A DNA stretch of 11,878 bases from Reyranella sp. Lineage in GTDB: Bacteria > Pseudomonadota > Alphaproteobacteria > Reyranellales > Reyranellaceae. Made by a program: the position numbers and the translations under genes. A model generated the notes under the pieces. The model was not told where the DNA came from, searched no databases, and was given only the letters and a program-made list of their open reading frames with translations. The DNA is taken from NCBI GenBank assembly GCA_004296815.1, contig SCVT01000052.1, positions 1 through 11,878 on the forward strand, in the 5' to 3' direction. Below are positions 6,185-11,747 of this stretch, one piece after another (within the stretch, counting starts at the first letter, position 1; each line of letters starts with the position of its first letter).

Positions 6185-7081
6185 ATGACCGGTCAATTGC
6201 TGGGCTTCGTCGGCGTCGGCCGCATGGGCGGACCGATGGCCGGCCGTCTGCTCGATGCCGGTTACAAGCTTTGCGTCTACGACGTGTCGGCGGAGGCGAC
6301 GAAGCCGCTGGTGGCGCGCGGCGCCCAGCTCGCCCAGTCGCCGGCCGAGGTGGCCTCCGTCGCCGAGATCGTGCTGATCAGCCTGCCGACGCCCGCGATC
6401 GTGCGCGAGGTCGTGCTGGGCGGGAACGCCGGCATCATCAACGGCTCCTCGATCAAGACGCTGATCGATCTCTCGACGACCGGACCGGGCGTGGCGGGCG
6501 AGGTCGCGGCGAAGCTCGCGGAGCGCAGCATCGGCTGGGTCGACGCGCCGGTGAGCGGCGGCGTCACCGGCGCCAAGGCCGGCACCTTGGCGGTCATGGT
6601 GTCGTGCCCGACGCCCGCCTACCGCGCACTGGAGCCGATGCTCAAGACCTTCGGCAAGCTCTTCCACACCGGCGAGAAGCCCGGCCTCGCGCAGACCGCC
6701 AAGCTCGCCAACAACATGCTGGCGGCGACCGCGCTGGTCGCGACCTCCGAGGCGGTGGCGATGGGCGTGAAGGCCGGCCTCGACGCCAAGGTCCTGATCG
6801 ACATCATCAACGTCTCGAGCGGCCGCAACAGCGCCAGCCAGGACAAGTTCCCGCGCGCCGTGCTGACGCGCACCTTCGACTTCGGCTTCGCCACGGCGCT
6901 CTCGCACAAGGACGTGCGGCTCTGCCTCGACGAGGCGCAGAACATGGGCGTGCCCATGCTGGTCGGTGCGGCGGTGCTCGAGATGCTCGCCGTCACCAAG
7001 GCGAAGTTCGGCCCCGACTCCGACTTCACCATGGTGGCGAAGGTCCTGGAGGAGTGGGCCGGCGTCGAGATCCGCGGCTAG
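6185..7081 (+). CDS. Beta-hydroxyacid dehydrogenase (HIBADH / tartronate semialdehyde reductase family), probably NAD-linked
   Basis: A 298-residue cytoplasmic oxidoreductase acting on a beta-hydroxyacid or its semialdehyde. The Rossmann motif GFVGVGRMGGPMAGRL spans residues 7-22. Asp33 at the end of the second strand (VYDVS) suggests NAD over NADP. The substrate loop is DAPVSGGVTGAKAG (120-133), and the catalytic lysine is Lys173 in TAKLANNML. FGFATALSHKDVRLCLDEA (233-251) is the typical C-terminal helix motif. AGGAGG at 6171-6176 is only 2 nt from the ATG at 6179 but 8 nt from the in-frame ATG at 6185, so the latter was chosen. Divergent from the GntR-like repressor with the operator between them, it is probably induced by the same effector. 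Relatives include 3-hydroxyisobutyrate, L-threonate and tartronate semialdehyde enzymes; the sequence alone does not separate these. Confidence 0.9.
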   Translation: MTGQLLGFVGVGRMGGPMAGRLLDAGYKLCVYDVSAEATKPLVARGAQLAQSPAEVASVAEIVLISLPTPAIVREVVLGGNAGIINGSSIKTLIDLSTTGPGVAGEVAAKLAERSIGWVDAPVSGGVTGAKAGTLAVMVSCPTPAYRALEPMLKTFGKLFHTGEKPGLAQTAKLANNMLAATALVATSEAVAMGVKAGLDAKVLIDIINVSSGRNSASQDKFPRAVLTRTFDFGFATALSHKDVRLCLDEAQNMGVPMLVGAAVLEMLAVTKAKFGPDSDFTMVAKVLEEWAGVEIRG

Positions 7082-7084
7082 CGT

Positions 7085-7900
7085 CTAGTCCAGGCGGACG
7101 CTGATCCCTTCCAGGCCCTTGCCCGAGGCCGGGTAGCGCTTCATCACCTCGGCGTCATGGCCGGGGATCACCATCTCGACGCGGCCGTCGGCCAGCTTTT
7201 TCAGCTTGTCGTAGCCGGCCAGCATGTCGGCGACCGAGTAGACGATGGCGAACAGCTTGTCGTTGTTGACGCCCCAGAAATAGTGGCTGGCGTCGGAGGC
7301 CAGCACGAGCCAGCCGTTGCGCGTGTGGATGCGCACCGACTGGATGCCGGCGGTGTGGCCGCCGATCAGGTGCAGCGAGATGCCGGGCTGCAGCTCCTCG
7401 TCGCCGTCGTGGAACGCGAGCCGCCCGCCGTAGAGCGCGCGCACCATGCCGACGATGTCCTCGCACTCGTAGGCGTGCCGAAAGGGGGCTTTGCACATGT
7501 GCCGGCCGGTCGCGAAGTTCATCTCCTTGTCCTGGAGATGGAAGCGCGCCTTGGGGAAGCGGTCCCAGTTGCCGATATGGTCGTAGTGCAGGTGGGTGAC
7601 GATCACGTCCTCCACCTCCTTGGCGTCGATGCCGATCACCTCGAGCAGGTCGGCCGGGTTCTTCTTCACCTCGCGGCCGCGCTGCTTGCCGATGGTGGCG
7701 TTGAAGCCGGTGTCGATCACGATCGGCTTGCCGCCCACGGCGCGCTTGCCGCTCTCGTCGAGCGGGATCGCGGCCCACACGAAATAGTCCATCGGGAAGT
7801 CGGCGTCGTGCGGGTCCGGGCTGATCTGAACTTCCCATGCCTTGCGCGGCAGGTGGGCATACTTGATGGCATGCACCTCGTAGATGGGCGTCGAACGCAT
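7085..7900 (-). CDS. Metallo-beta-lactamase-fold hydrolase, N-acyl homoserine lactonase family
   Basis: A 271-residue cytoplasmic dizinc hydrolase. The signature THLHYDHIGN gives zinc ligands His103, His105, Asp107 and His108; His182 (GGHTAG), Asp203 (ASDASH) and His248 (IPGHDA) complete the AiiA/AttM set. IDTGFNA (62-68) opens the first metal strand. No signal peptide is seen. AiiA has a tyrosine three residues after the bridging aspartate that helps open the lactone ring; here that place is His206, with Tyr207 next. This occurs in relatives as I recall them, so lactone hydrolysis remains likely, but whether the lactone is a quorum signal or a metabolic (for example aldonate) lactone cannot be told. 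An AAGGAA ribosome binding site lies about 6 nt upstream. It is convergent with the beta-hydroxyacid dehydrogenase, 3 bp apart. No copy of the LacI-type operator stands upstream, so membership of that regulon is unsupported. Confidence 0.87.
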   Translation of the reverse strand: MRSTPIYEVHAIKYAHLPRKAWEVQISPDPHDADFPMDYFVWAAIPLDESGKRAVGGKPIVIDTGFNATIGKQRGREVKKNPADLLEVIGIDAKEVEDVIVTHLHYDHIGNWDRFPKARFHLQDKEMNFATGRHMCKAPFRHAYECEDIVGMVRALYGGRLAFHDGDEELQPGISLHLIGGHTAGIQSVRIHTRNGWLVLASDASHYFWGVNNDKLFAIVYSVADMLAGYDKLKKLADGRVEMVIPGHDAEVMKRYPASGKGLEGISVRLD

Positions 7901-7911
7901 CTTTGTTTCCT

Positions 7912-7933
7912 TCCCGGCGGGTTGTTGCCGGGA
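7912..7933 (-). repeat. Hairpin in the lactonase 5' leader touching its ribosome binding site
   Basis: TCCCGGC (7912-7918) and GCCGGGA (7927-7933) form a perfect 7-bp stem around an 8-nt loop. In the minus-strand mRNA it ends within the AAGGAA ribosome binding site of the lactonase gene and could limit ribosome access. There is no T-run, so it is not a terminator. It may be a chance pairing in GC-rich DNA. Confidence 0.35.
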
Positions 7934-7960
7934 CCGTAGCGCGGGCGGCGGCTCGGGCGC

Positions 7961-7966
7961 TATAGT
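7961..7966 (+). promoter_or_regulatory. Probable -10 box of the leader ORF / ACT-protein unit
   Basis: TATAGT stands out in very GC-rich sequence and ends 6 nt before the ATG of the leader ORF at 7973. Transcription would start at or beside that ATG, giving a leaderless leader peptide. No TTGACA-like -35 lies at 16-18 nt spacing; the hexamer there is GC-rich. Confidence 0.5.
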
Positions 7967-7972
7967 GCCGTC

Positions 7973-8092
7973 ATGGCCCGCATGGACCTCCTCGTGACGC
8001 GAATTAGCACCCCGGTTTGCTCTGCAAACCGGCGCGCTGCCGTTCGTCCGTCACACCAGGAGTCGTTCCATGTCGTCCGTCCTTGCGCTTAA
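7973..8092 (+). CDS. Short leader ORF (39 codons) ahead of and overlapping the ACT-domain gene
   Basis: An ATG at 7973 opens a 39-codon frame that ends with TAA at 8090-8092, 20 nt past the start of the ACT-domain gene at 8070 and in a different frame. The peptide begins MARMDLLVTRISTPVC; five of its first 15 residues are Leu, Val or Ile, and it carries cysteines at 16 and 38. No ribosome binding site precedes it, but the -10 geometry would make it leaderless, as known for the trp leader peptide of Sinorhizobium. Codons 14-20 (Pro Val Cys Ser Ala Asn Arg) are the hairpin at 8012-8032. It could be an attenuator peptide for the IlvM-like gene downstream, or an ORF forced by the palindrome. It is not a family I recognise, and translation is unproven. 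Confidence 0.4.
   Translation: MARMDLLVTRISTPVCSANRRAAVRPSHQESFHVVRPCA
8012..8032 (+). promoter_or_regulatory. Perfect 9-bp inverted repeat / RNA hairpin in the leader of the ACT-domain gene
   Basis: CCGGTTTGC (8012-8020) and GCAAACCGG (8024-8032) pair perfectly around the 3-nt loop TCT. Nine base pairs without mismatch and with AT-rich middle pairs are unlikely to reflect base composition alone. No U-tract follows, so it is not a standard intrinsic terminator. It lies about 40 nt after the inferred start of transcription and 37 nt before the ACT gene start. Roles to consider are a regulatory or processing hairpin in the mRNA, an attenuator part, or a DNA site for a dimeric regulator. Confidence 0.7.
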
Positions 8093-8324
8093 GCGCAGCA
8101 ACTCAACCGTCCGCTACTGTTTCGAGGCCGATGCCGAGCCCGGCGTGCTGCCGCGCGCGCTCGAGCTGATCGCCAAGCGCGGCCTCGTGCCGGCGCGCGT
8201 CTTCGCCCAGGCCGATGCCGAGGCGCTCAATGTCGAGATCGAAGTGGAAGGGCTGGAGCCCGAGACGGCCGAGCATGTCGGCCGCTGCCTCGCCGAGATC
8301 GTGGGCGTGCGCCAGACCTTCTGA
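8070..8324 (+). CDS. Small ACT-domain protein, IlvM-like (acetolactate synthase small-subunit type)
   Basis: An 84-residue protein made of a single ACT domain. A first strand VRYCFEADAEP (14-24) leads into helix GVLPRALELIAKRGLVPARV (25-44). The ALNVEIEVEGLEPETAEHV stretch and final CLAEIVGVRQTF follow. Length and pattern resemble IlvM, the 87-residue regulatory subunit of acetolactate synthase II (RHRGFHV...AQNINIELTV...LNKLVDV). ACT domains bind amino acids such as valine and control partner enzymes. No large catalytic subunit (IlvG/IlvB) lies in the window: the next gene is convergent, 15 bp away. It could regulate a distant synthase or act as a free amino-acid-sensing module. AGGAG at 8058-8062 gives 7-nt spacing to the ATG. 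The start overlaps the leader ORF, so its translation may depend on ribosomes reading the leader. Fold call is good; partner unknown. Confidence 0.8.
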   Translation: MSSVLALKRSNSTVRYCFEADAEPGVLPRALELIAKRGLVPARVFAQADAEALNVEIEVEGLEPETAEHVGRCLAEIVGVRQTF

Positions 8325-8339
8325 CGCACGCCGGCGAAG

Positions 8340-9305
8340 CTATTCGGTGAAGGTGATGTTGTTGTCGCGGATCACCTTGCCCCAGGTCTCGACCTCGCCC
8401 TTGGCGAAGCTGTTCATCTCGCCGGGCGTCCAGTCTTTCAGCACGGTGCCGAGCTGGTTGGCGCGGGCGATCACCGCATCCATCTTGCCGATCTTGCGCA
8501 TGGCGGCGTTGATCCTGTCGACGATCGGCTGCGGCGTGCCGGCCGGCGCGAACAGCGCGAACCAGGCGTCCAGCGTGAAGCCCTGCAGGCCGGCCTCCGC
8601 CGTGGTCGGGATATTGGGGAAGTCGGGCAGCCGCTTGTCGCCCGCCAGCGCCAGCGCCTTCACGTTGCCGCTCCGGATGTGGCCGGACACCGAGGGCGGC
8701 GTCACCACCATCAGCTCGACCTGGCCCGCCACGAGATCAGCCGTCGCGGGGCCCGCACCCTTGTAGGGGATGTGCACCAGGTCCATGCCGGCCGCCTTGT
8801 TCAGGAGCACGCCGCCGAGATGAGGCACCGAGCCCGCGCCCACCGAGGCGTAGTTGAGCTTGCCCTTGTTGGCCTTGGCGTAGTCGATGAAGCTCTTGAG
8901 ATCCTCCGCCGGCACCTTCTTGGCGATCACGATGACATGCGGCGCGACTGCGCCCATGGCGACGCCCACGAAATCGTCGGGCTTCCAGTTCAGGTCCTTG
9001 ATCAGTGCCGGGTTGGCCGAATGATAGGCCGAGTACTGCATCAGCAGCGTGTAGCCGTCGGGCTTGGCGCGCGCGACGAAAGCGGTGCCGACATTGCCGT
9101 TGCCGCCGCCCTTGTTGTCGACCAGCACCTGCTGGCCGAGCTCCTGGCCCAGCAGGTCCGAGTAGAGCCGCGCGATCAGGTCGGTGCCGCCGCCCGGCGG
9201 GGCAGGCACGACCATGGTGATCGGCTTGTCGGGCCAGGTCTGCGCCAGTGCGGGCGAGGCGAGCGCGGCAGCGCCCGTGAGTGCGACAAAGCTGCGGCGT
9301 TTCAT
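8340..9305 (-). CDS. Tripartite tricarboxylate transporter (Bug/TctC-family) substrate-binding protein
   Basis: A 321-residue exported receptor. The signal peptide MKRRSFVALTGAAALASPALAQ ends at an ALA site (19-21) and carries an RR pair. The mature protein has Bug-family marks: WPDKPITMVVPAPPGGGTDLIARL (24-47, first half WPDKPITMVV), the PGGGTD ligand loop, VGTAFVARAKPDGYTLLM (residues 72-89) and HIPYKGAGPATADLVAGQV (171-189). PDFPNIPTTAEAG follows (229-241). These proteins bind carboxylates or small neutral solutes through bound water. It is the third gene of an operon: its ATG overlaps the stop of the glutathione S-transferase gene as ATGA (9305-9302), implying translational coupling. No TctA/TctB membrane genes are present, a common situation because Bug receptors are often orphaned and some act in sensing. 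It is convergent with the ACT gene. Confidence 0.93.
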   Translation of the reverse strand: MKRRSFVALTGAAALASPALAQTWPDKPITMVVPAPPGGGTDLIARLYSDLLGQELGQQVLVDNKGGGNGNVGTAFVARAKPDGYTLLMQYSAYHSANPALIKDLNWKPDDFVGVAMGAVAPHVIVIAKKVPAEDLKSFIDYAKANKGKLNYASVGAGSVPHLGGVLLNKAAGMDLVHIPYKGAGPATADLVAGQVELMVVTPPSVSGHIRSGNVKALALAGDKRLPDFPNIPTTAEAGLQGFTLDAWFALFAPAGTPQPIVDRINAAMRKIGKMDAVIARANQLGTVLKDWTPGEMNSFAKGEVETWGKVIRDNNITFTE

Positions 9306-9931
9306 GGCTGGTTCCTCTTCCACACGTCCTTGAGTTCCGGCACCGCGTCGGCCCGGCGAGCGATGGCGAACAGCTTCGGCGTCTCGGTTTCGAACCAGCC
9401 GCGCTTGGGCCGCCAGCGCGTCATGACGGCGGTATAGAGGTCGAGCGCGGAGAAGCGTTCGCCCAGGAACCACGGCGCGCCGGCCTCGCTCTCGACCTGG
9501 CGCCACAGGCGCTGTGCGTAGGCCTCGGTGGCGGCCCGGAACGGATCGCGCGCGGCGTCGACCGACACGAAGCGCGACGGATCGTCGGCGTAGGTGAAGG
9601 TGGGATAGATGTTGGCCACGAGGAAGACCAGCCAGCGCAGGAACTTCGCGCGCTCCGGCGAACCGGCCTTCGGCACCAGCGAGTCCTTGCCGGTGATGTC
9701 GGCCAGCAGCAGCGTGATCGCCGCACTCTCGCTCATGACGGTGCCGTCGGGCAGGACGAGCGTCGGCACCTGCGCCAGCGGATTGACCTTGCGCAGCCGA
9801 TCGCCGGCGCCCGGCGTCTTGAACAGGTCCTCGACCTTCTCGTAGGTGAAGGCGAGCCCGTACCAGTCGAGCTGCGCCTCGACGATCGCCGAGCCCCAGC
9901 CTGGCCGGCCCCACAGCGTGTAGCCGCTCAC
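9302..9931 (-). CDS. Glutathione S-transferase family protein
   Basis: A 209-residue cytosolic GST with a thioredoxin-fold N-terminal domain and an all-helical C-terminal domain. SGYTLWGRPGWGSAIVEAQL opens the protein; Ser14 in GWGSAI is the likely activating position, though this is inferred. QVPTLVLPDGTVMSESAAI carries the cis-proline (VPT) and the SES turn that holds the glutathione glutamyl group. The C-terminal domain ends in ...APWFLGERFSALDLYTAVM (N-capping box SALD) and a Trp/Arg-rich helix. The start is GTG at 9931, 11 nt after the stop of the beta-hydroxyacid dehydrogenase; a longer in-frame reading upstream is antisense-like and lacks similarity. AAGG lies about 8 nt before GTG. 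The stop overlaps the Bug receptor ATG. Substrate unknown. Pairing with a dehydrogenase and a solute receptor suggests detoxification or catabolism of one imported compound. Confidence 0.85.
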   Translation of the reverse strand: MSGYTLWGRPGWGSAIVEAQLDWYGLAFTYEKVEDLFKTPGAGDRLRKVNPLAQVPTLVLPDGTVMSESAAITLLLADITGKDSLVPKAGSPERAKFLRWLVFLVANIYPTFTYADDPSRFVSVDAARDPFRAATEAYAQRLWRQVESEAGAPWFLGERFSALDLYTAVMTRWRPKRGWFETETPKLFAIARRADAVPELKDVWKRNQP

Positions 9932-9942
9932 GGCGCGCGCCC

Positions 9943-10812
9943 TTACGGCTTCTGCAGCGGCTGGATCAGGCTCGACGTATCCCAGCGATTGCCGCCGCGC
10001 TCCTGGACGCGCTGATAGAACTGGTCGACCAGGGCGACCACCGGCATCTGCGCCTTCCAGCGCTTGCCCTCGGCCATCGCGATGCCGAGATCCTTGCGCA
10101 TCCAGTCGACGGCGAAGCCGTAGTCGAACTTGCCGTTGACCATGTTCTGCCAGCGATTCTCCATCTGCCAGCTTTGCGCCGCGCCCTTGGAGATGGCGGC
10201 CATCACCTTCTCCATGTCGAGGCCGGCGCGCTGGCCGAGGTTCAGCGCCTCGGCGAGGCCCTGCACGATGCCCGCGATGCACATCTGATTCATCATCTTG
10301 GTGATCTGGCCCGAGCCCGACGGGCCGATCAGCGTGATCGCCTTGGAGAAGCCCATGGCGACCGGGTTGGCCTTGTCGAACGGCGCCTGGTCGCCGCCGC
10401 ACATCACGGTGAGCTGGCCGTTCTCGGCACCCGCCTGGCCGCCCGAGACCGGCGCGTCGATGAAGTCGACGCCGATCTTCTTGCCCGCGGCATAGAGCTC
10501 GCGCGCGACGTCGGCCGAGGCCGTGGTGTTGTCGTAGAAGATCGAGCCCTTGCCCATGCCGGCAAACGCGCCGTCGGGGCCCAGCACGACCGAGCGCAGA
10601 TCGTCGTCGTTGCCGACGCAGCAGAAGACGATCTCCTGGTCCTTCGCCGCTTCCTTCGGCGTCTTGGCCGCCTTGCCCTTGTGCTTCTTTGTCCAGGCCT
10701 CGGCCTTGGCGAAGGTCCGGTTGTAGACGGTCACGTCGTGGCCCTTGGCGGCGAGATGCCCCGCCATCGGAAAGCCCATCACGCCGAGACCGAGAAACGC
10801 CACCTTCGCCAT
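9943..10812 (-). CDS. Beta-hydroxyacid dehydrogenase, probably NADP-linked (glyoxylate/succinic-semialdehyde reductase-like)
   Basis: A 289-residue oxidoreductase of the HIBADH superfamily, paralogous to the one at 6185-7081. The Rossmann motif AFLGLGVMGFPMAGHL spans 5-20. After the second strand it reads VYNRT (29-33) instead of an aspartate, which favours NADP. The substrate loop is DAPVSGGQAGAENG (119-132) and the catalytic lysine Lys172 in QITKMMNQ. The C-terminal FDYGFAVDWMRKDLGIAMAEG matches the family. GGAGG (10825-10821) gives 8-nt spacing to the ATG. It is the first gene of a three-gene minus-strand operon with the glutathione S-transferase and the Bug receptor. A TATGCT box (10848-10843) could be its -10. 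Relatives reduce glyoxylate or succinic semialdehyde or oxidise 3-hydroxyisobutyrate; the exact substrate is open. Confidence 0.9.
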   Translation of the reverse strand: MAKVAFLGLGVMGFPMAGHLAAKGHDVTVYNRTFAKAEAWTKKHKGKAAKTPKEAAKDQEIVFCCVGNDDDLRSVVLGPDGAFAGMGKGSIFYDNTTASADVARELYAAGKKIGVDFIDAPVSGGQAGAENGQLTVMCGGDQAPFDKANPVAMGFSKAITLIGPSGSGQITKMMNQMCIAGIVQGLAEALNLGQRAGLDMEKVMAAISKGAAQSWQMENRWQNMVNGKFDYGFAVDWMRKDLGIAMAEGKRWKAQMPVVALVDQFYQRVQERGGNRWDTSSLIQPLQKP

Positions 10813-10820
10813 CGCCTTGT

Positions 10821-10844
10821 CCTCCGGAATTCAGGAGGCCGGAG
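10821..10844 (-). promoter_or_regulatory. Possible Shine-Dalgarno-sequestering stem before the beta-hydroxyacid dehydrogenase operon
   Basis: The plus strand shows CCTCC (10821-10825) and GGAGG (10834-10838) 8 nt apart, and an alternative pairing of CTCCGG (10822-10827) with CCGGAG (10839-10844). In the minus-strand mRNA the ribosome binding site GGAGG could pair with either upstream arm, hiding it. Two competing stems over one ribosome binding site are suggestive, but short GC-rich stems arise by chance. Confidence 0.3.
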
Positions 10845-10886
10845 CATAGAGCAGCGGGACGGAGGCTGCGACTCGGAACGCCGCGT

Positions 10887-11747
10887 TCAGTTCACGAAAC
10901 GAAGGCCCGGCACGCGGCTCGACAGCCAGTCGCGCACGCCCGAGATGCGCGCGAACCAGCTCTGCGAGCCGTAGGTGTCGCCGTTGCCGTTGGCCGCCAC
11001 GCCCACGATCGCCCAGCCGTTCGCCGTACGCATCCATGCCGAGCCGCCGCTGTCGCCTGAACCCAGGATGCCGTCCAGCCGTTCCGCGCCCTGGCCCTCA
11101 CGACGCAAGGTGACGCCCAGCCAGTTGCCGGCGTCGGCGTCCGGGGGCGGCGGGCGCACCGCGTTCATCACCTCGTCGACCGTGTTCTCGGCCGCGGCCT
11201 TGCCGAAGGCCGTGTAGTACTCGGGCTTCTGTCCGACCGAGCCGATGCCGCGGCTGCCGAAGCCCACCATGGTGATGCGCTTGCCGTTCTCCGCAGCCCC
11301 GCCGTAGAGCGCGGGCGGCGGGCCGGCATCCTCGATCGGACCGTCGAGCGTCACGATCGCGAAGTCGTAGCCGGTGCGCAGCGCATTGCTCCAGGTGTAG
11401 AGCGGATGGAAGACGATGTCGGTGCCCTGCATCGCCTCGCCGTCGGGCGCACGATAGACATAGTCGTCGGCCGAGCCGCCTCTGTCGAAGACATGGGCGG
11501 CGGTGAGGATGACCGCATTGCCGTCGACATTGCCGAGCCAGGTGCCGGAGGCCTGGCCCCAGATCTTGCCGTCGTCATTCGACAGCGCGATCACCGAGGC
11601 GAACTGCGGCTGGCTCGCGAGCGCCATGTGGGCGCGAAAGCCGCGCTCGGCCTTCCAGGTGCTGTCGAGGACGATGACCGAGTGCGAGGGCCGCGTGCTC
11701 GCGAGCAGCGCGGCGCCGGCTAGAAGGGTGCGGCGGGAGACGGTCAC
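10887..11747 (-). CDS. Trypsin-fold (S1-type) serine protease, exported, Tat-like signal
   Basis: A 286-residue secreted endopeptidase. The N-terminus MTVSRRTLLAGAALLASTRPSHS has an SRRTLL twin-arginine motif and a short hydrophobic core, so export by Tat (or Sec) is likely. The catalytic triad is complete: His85 in LTAAHVF, Asp128 in TGYDFAIV, Ser233 in GSGDSGGSAW. A C-terminal IVGVAANGNGDTYGSQSWFARIS strand set and final helix VRDWLSSRV fit the trypsin fold. No PDZ domain is present, so it is not DegP-like. The start is GTG at 11747, overlapping by 4 bp (GTGA) the stop of the upstream membrane protein, so the two genes are probably coupled. No prosegment cysteine pattern is obvious; target unknown. 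Confidence 0.85.
   Translation of the reverse strand: MTVSRRTLLAGAALLASTRPSHSVIVLDSTWKAERGFRAHMALASQPQFASVIALSNDDGKIWGQASGTWLGNVDGNAVILTAAHVFDRGGSADDYVYRAPDGEAMQGTDIVFHPLYTWSNALRTGYDFAIVTLDGPIEDAGPPPALYGGAAENGKRITMVGFGSRGIGSVGQKPEYYTAFGKAAAENTVDEVMNAVRPPPPDADAGNWLGVTLRREGQGAERLDGILGSGDSGGSAWMRTANGWAIVGVAANGNGDTYGSQSWFARISGVRDWLSSRVPGLRFVN

Noticed and set aside
7157..7939. Plus-strand 260-codon frame opposite the lactonase
   Set aside because: Antisense shadow of a gene with all metal ligands in place.
9932..10402. N-terminal extension of the glutathione S-transferase frame to an ATG at 10402
   Set aside because: The extra region lies inside the upstream dehydrogenase gene and translates to low-complexity sequence; the GTG at 9931 gives a standard GST length.
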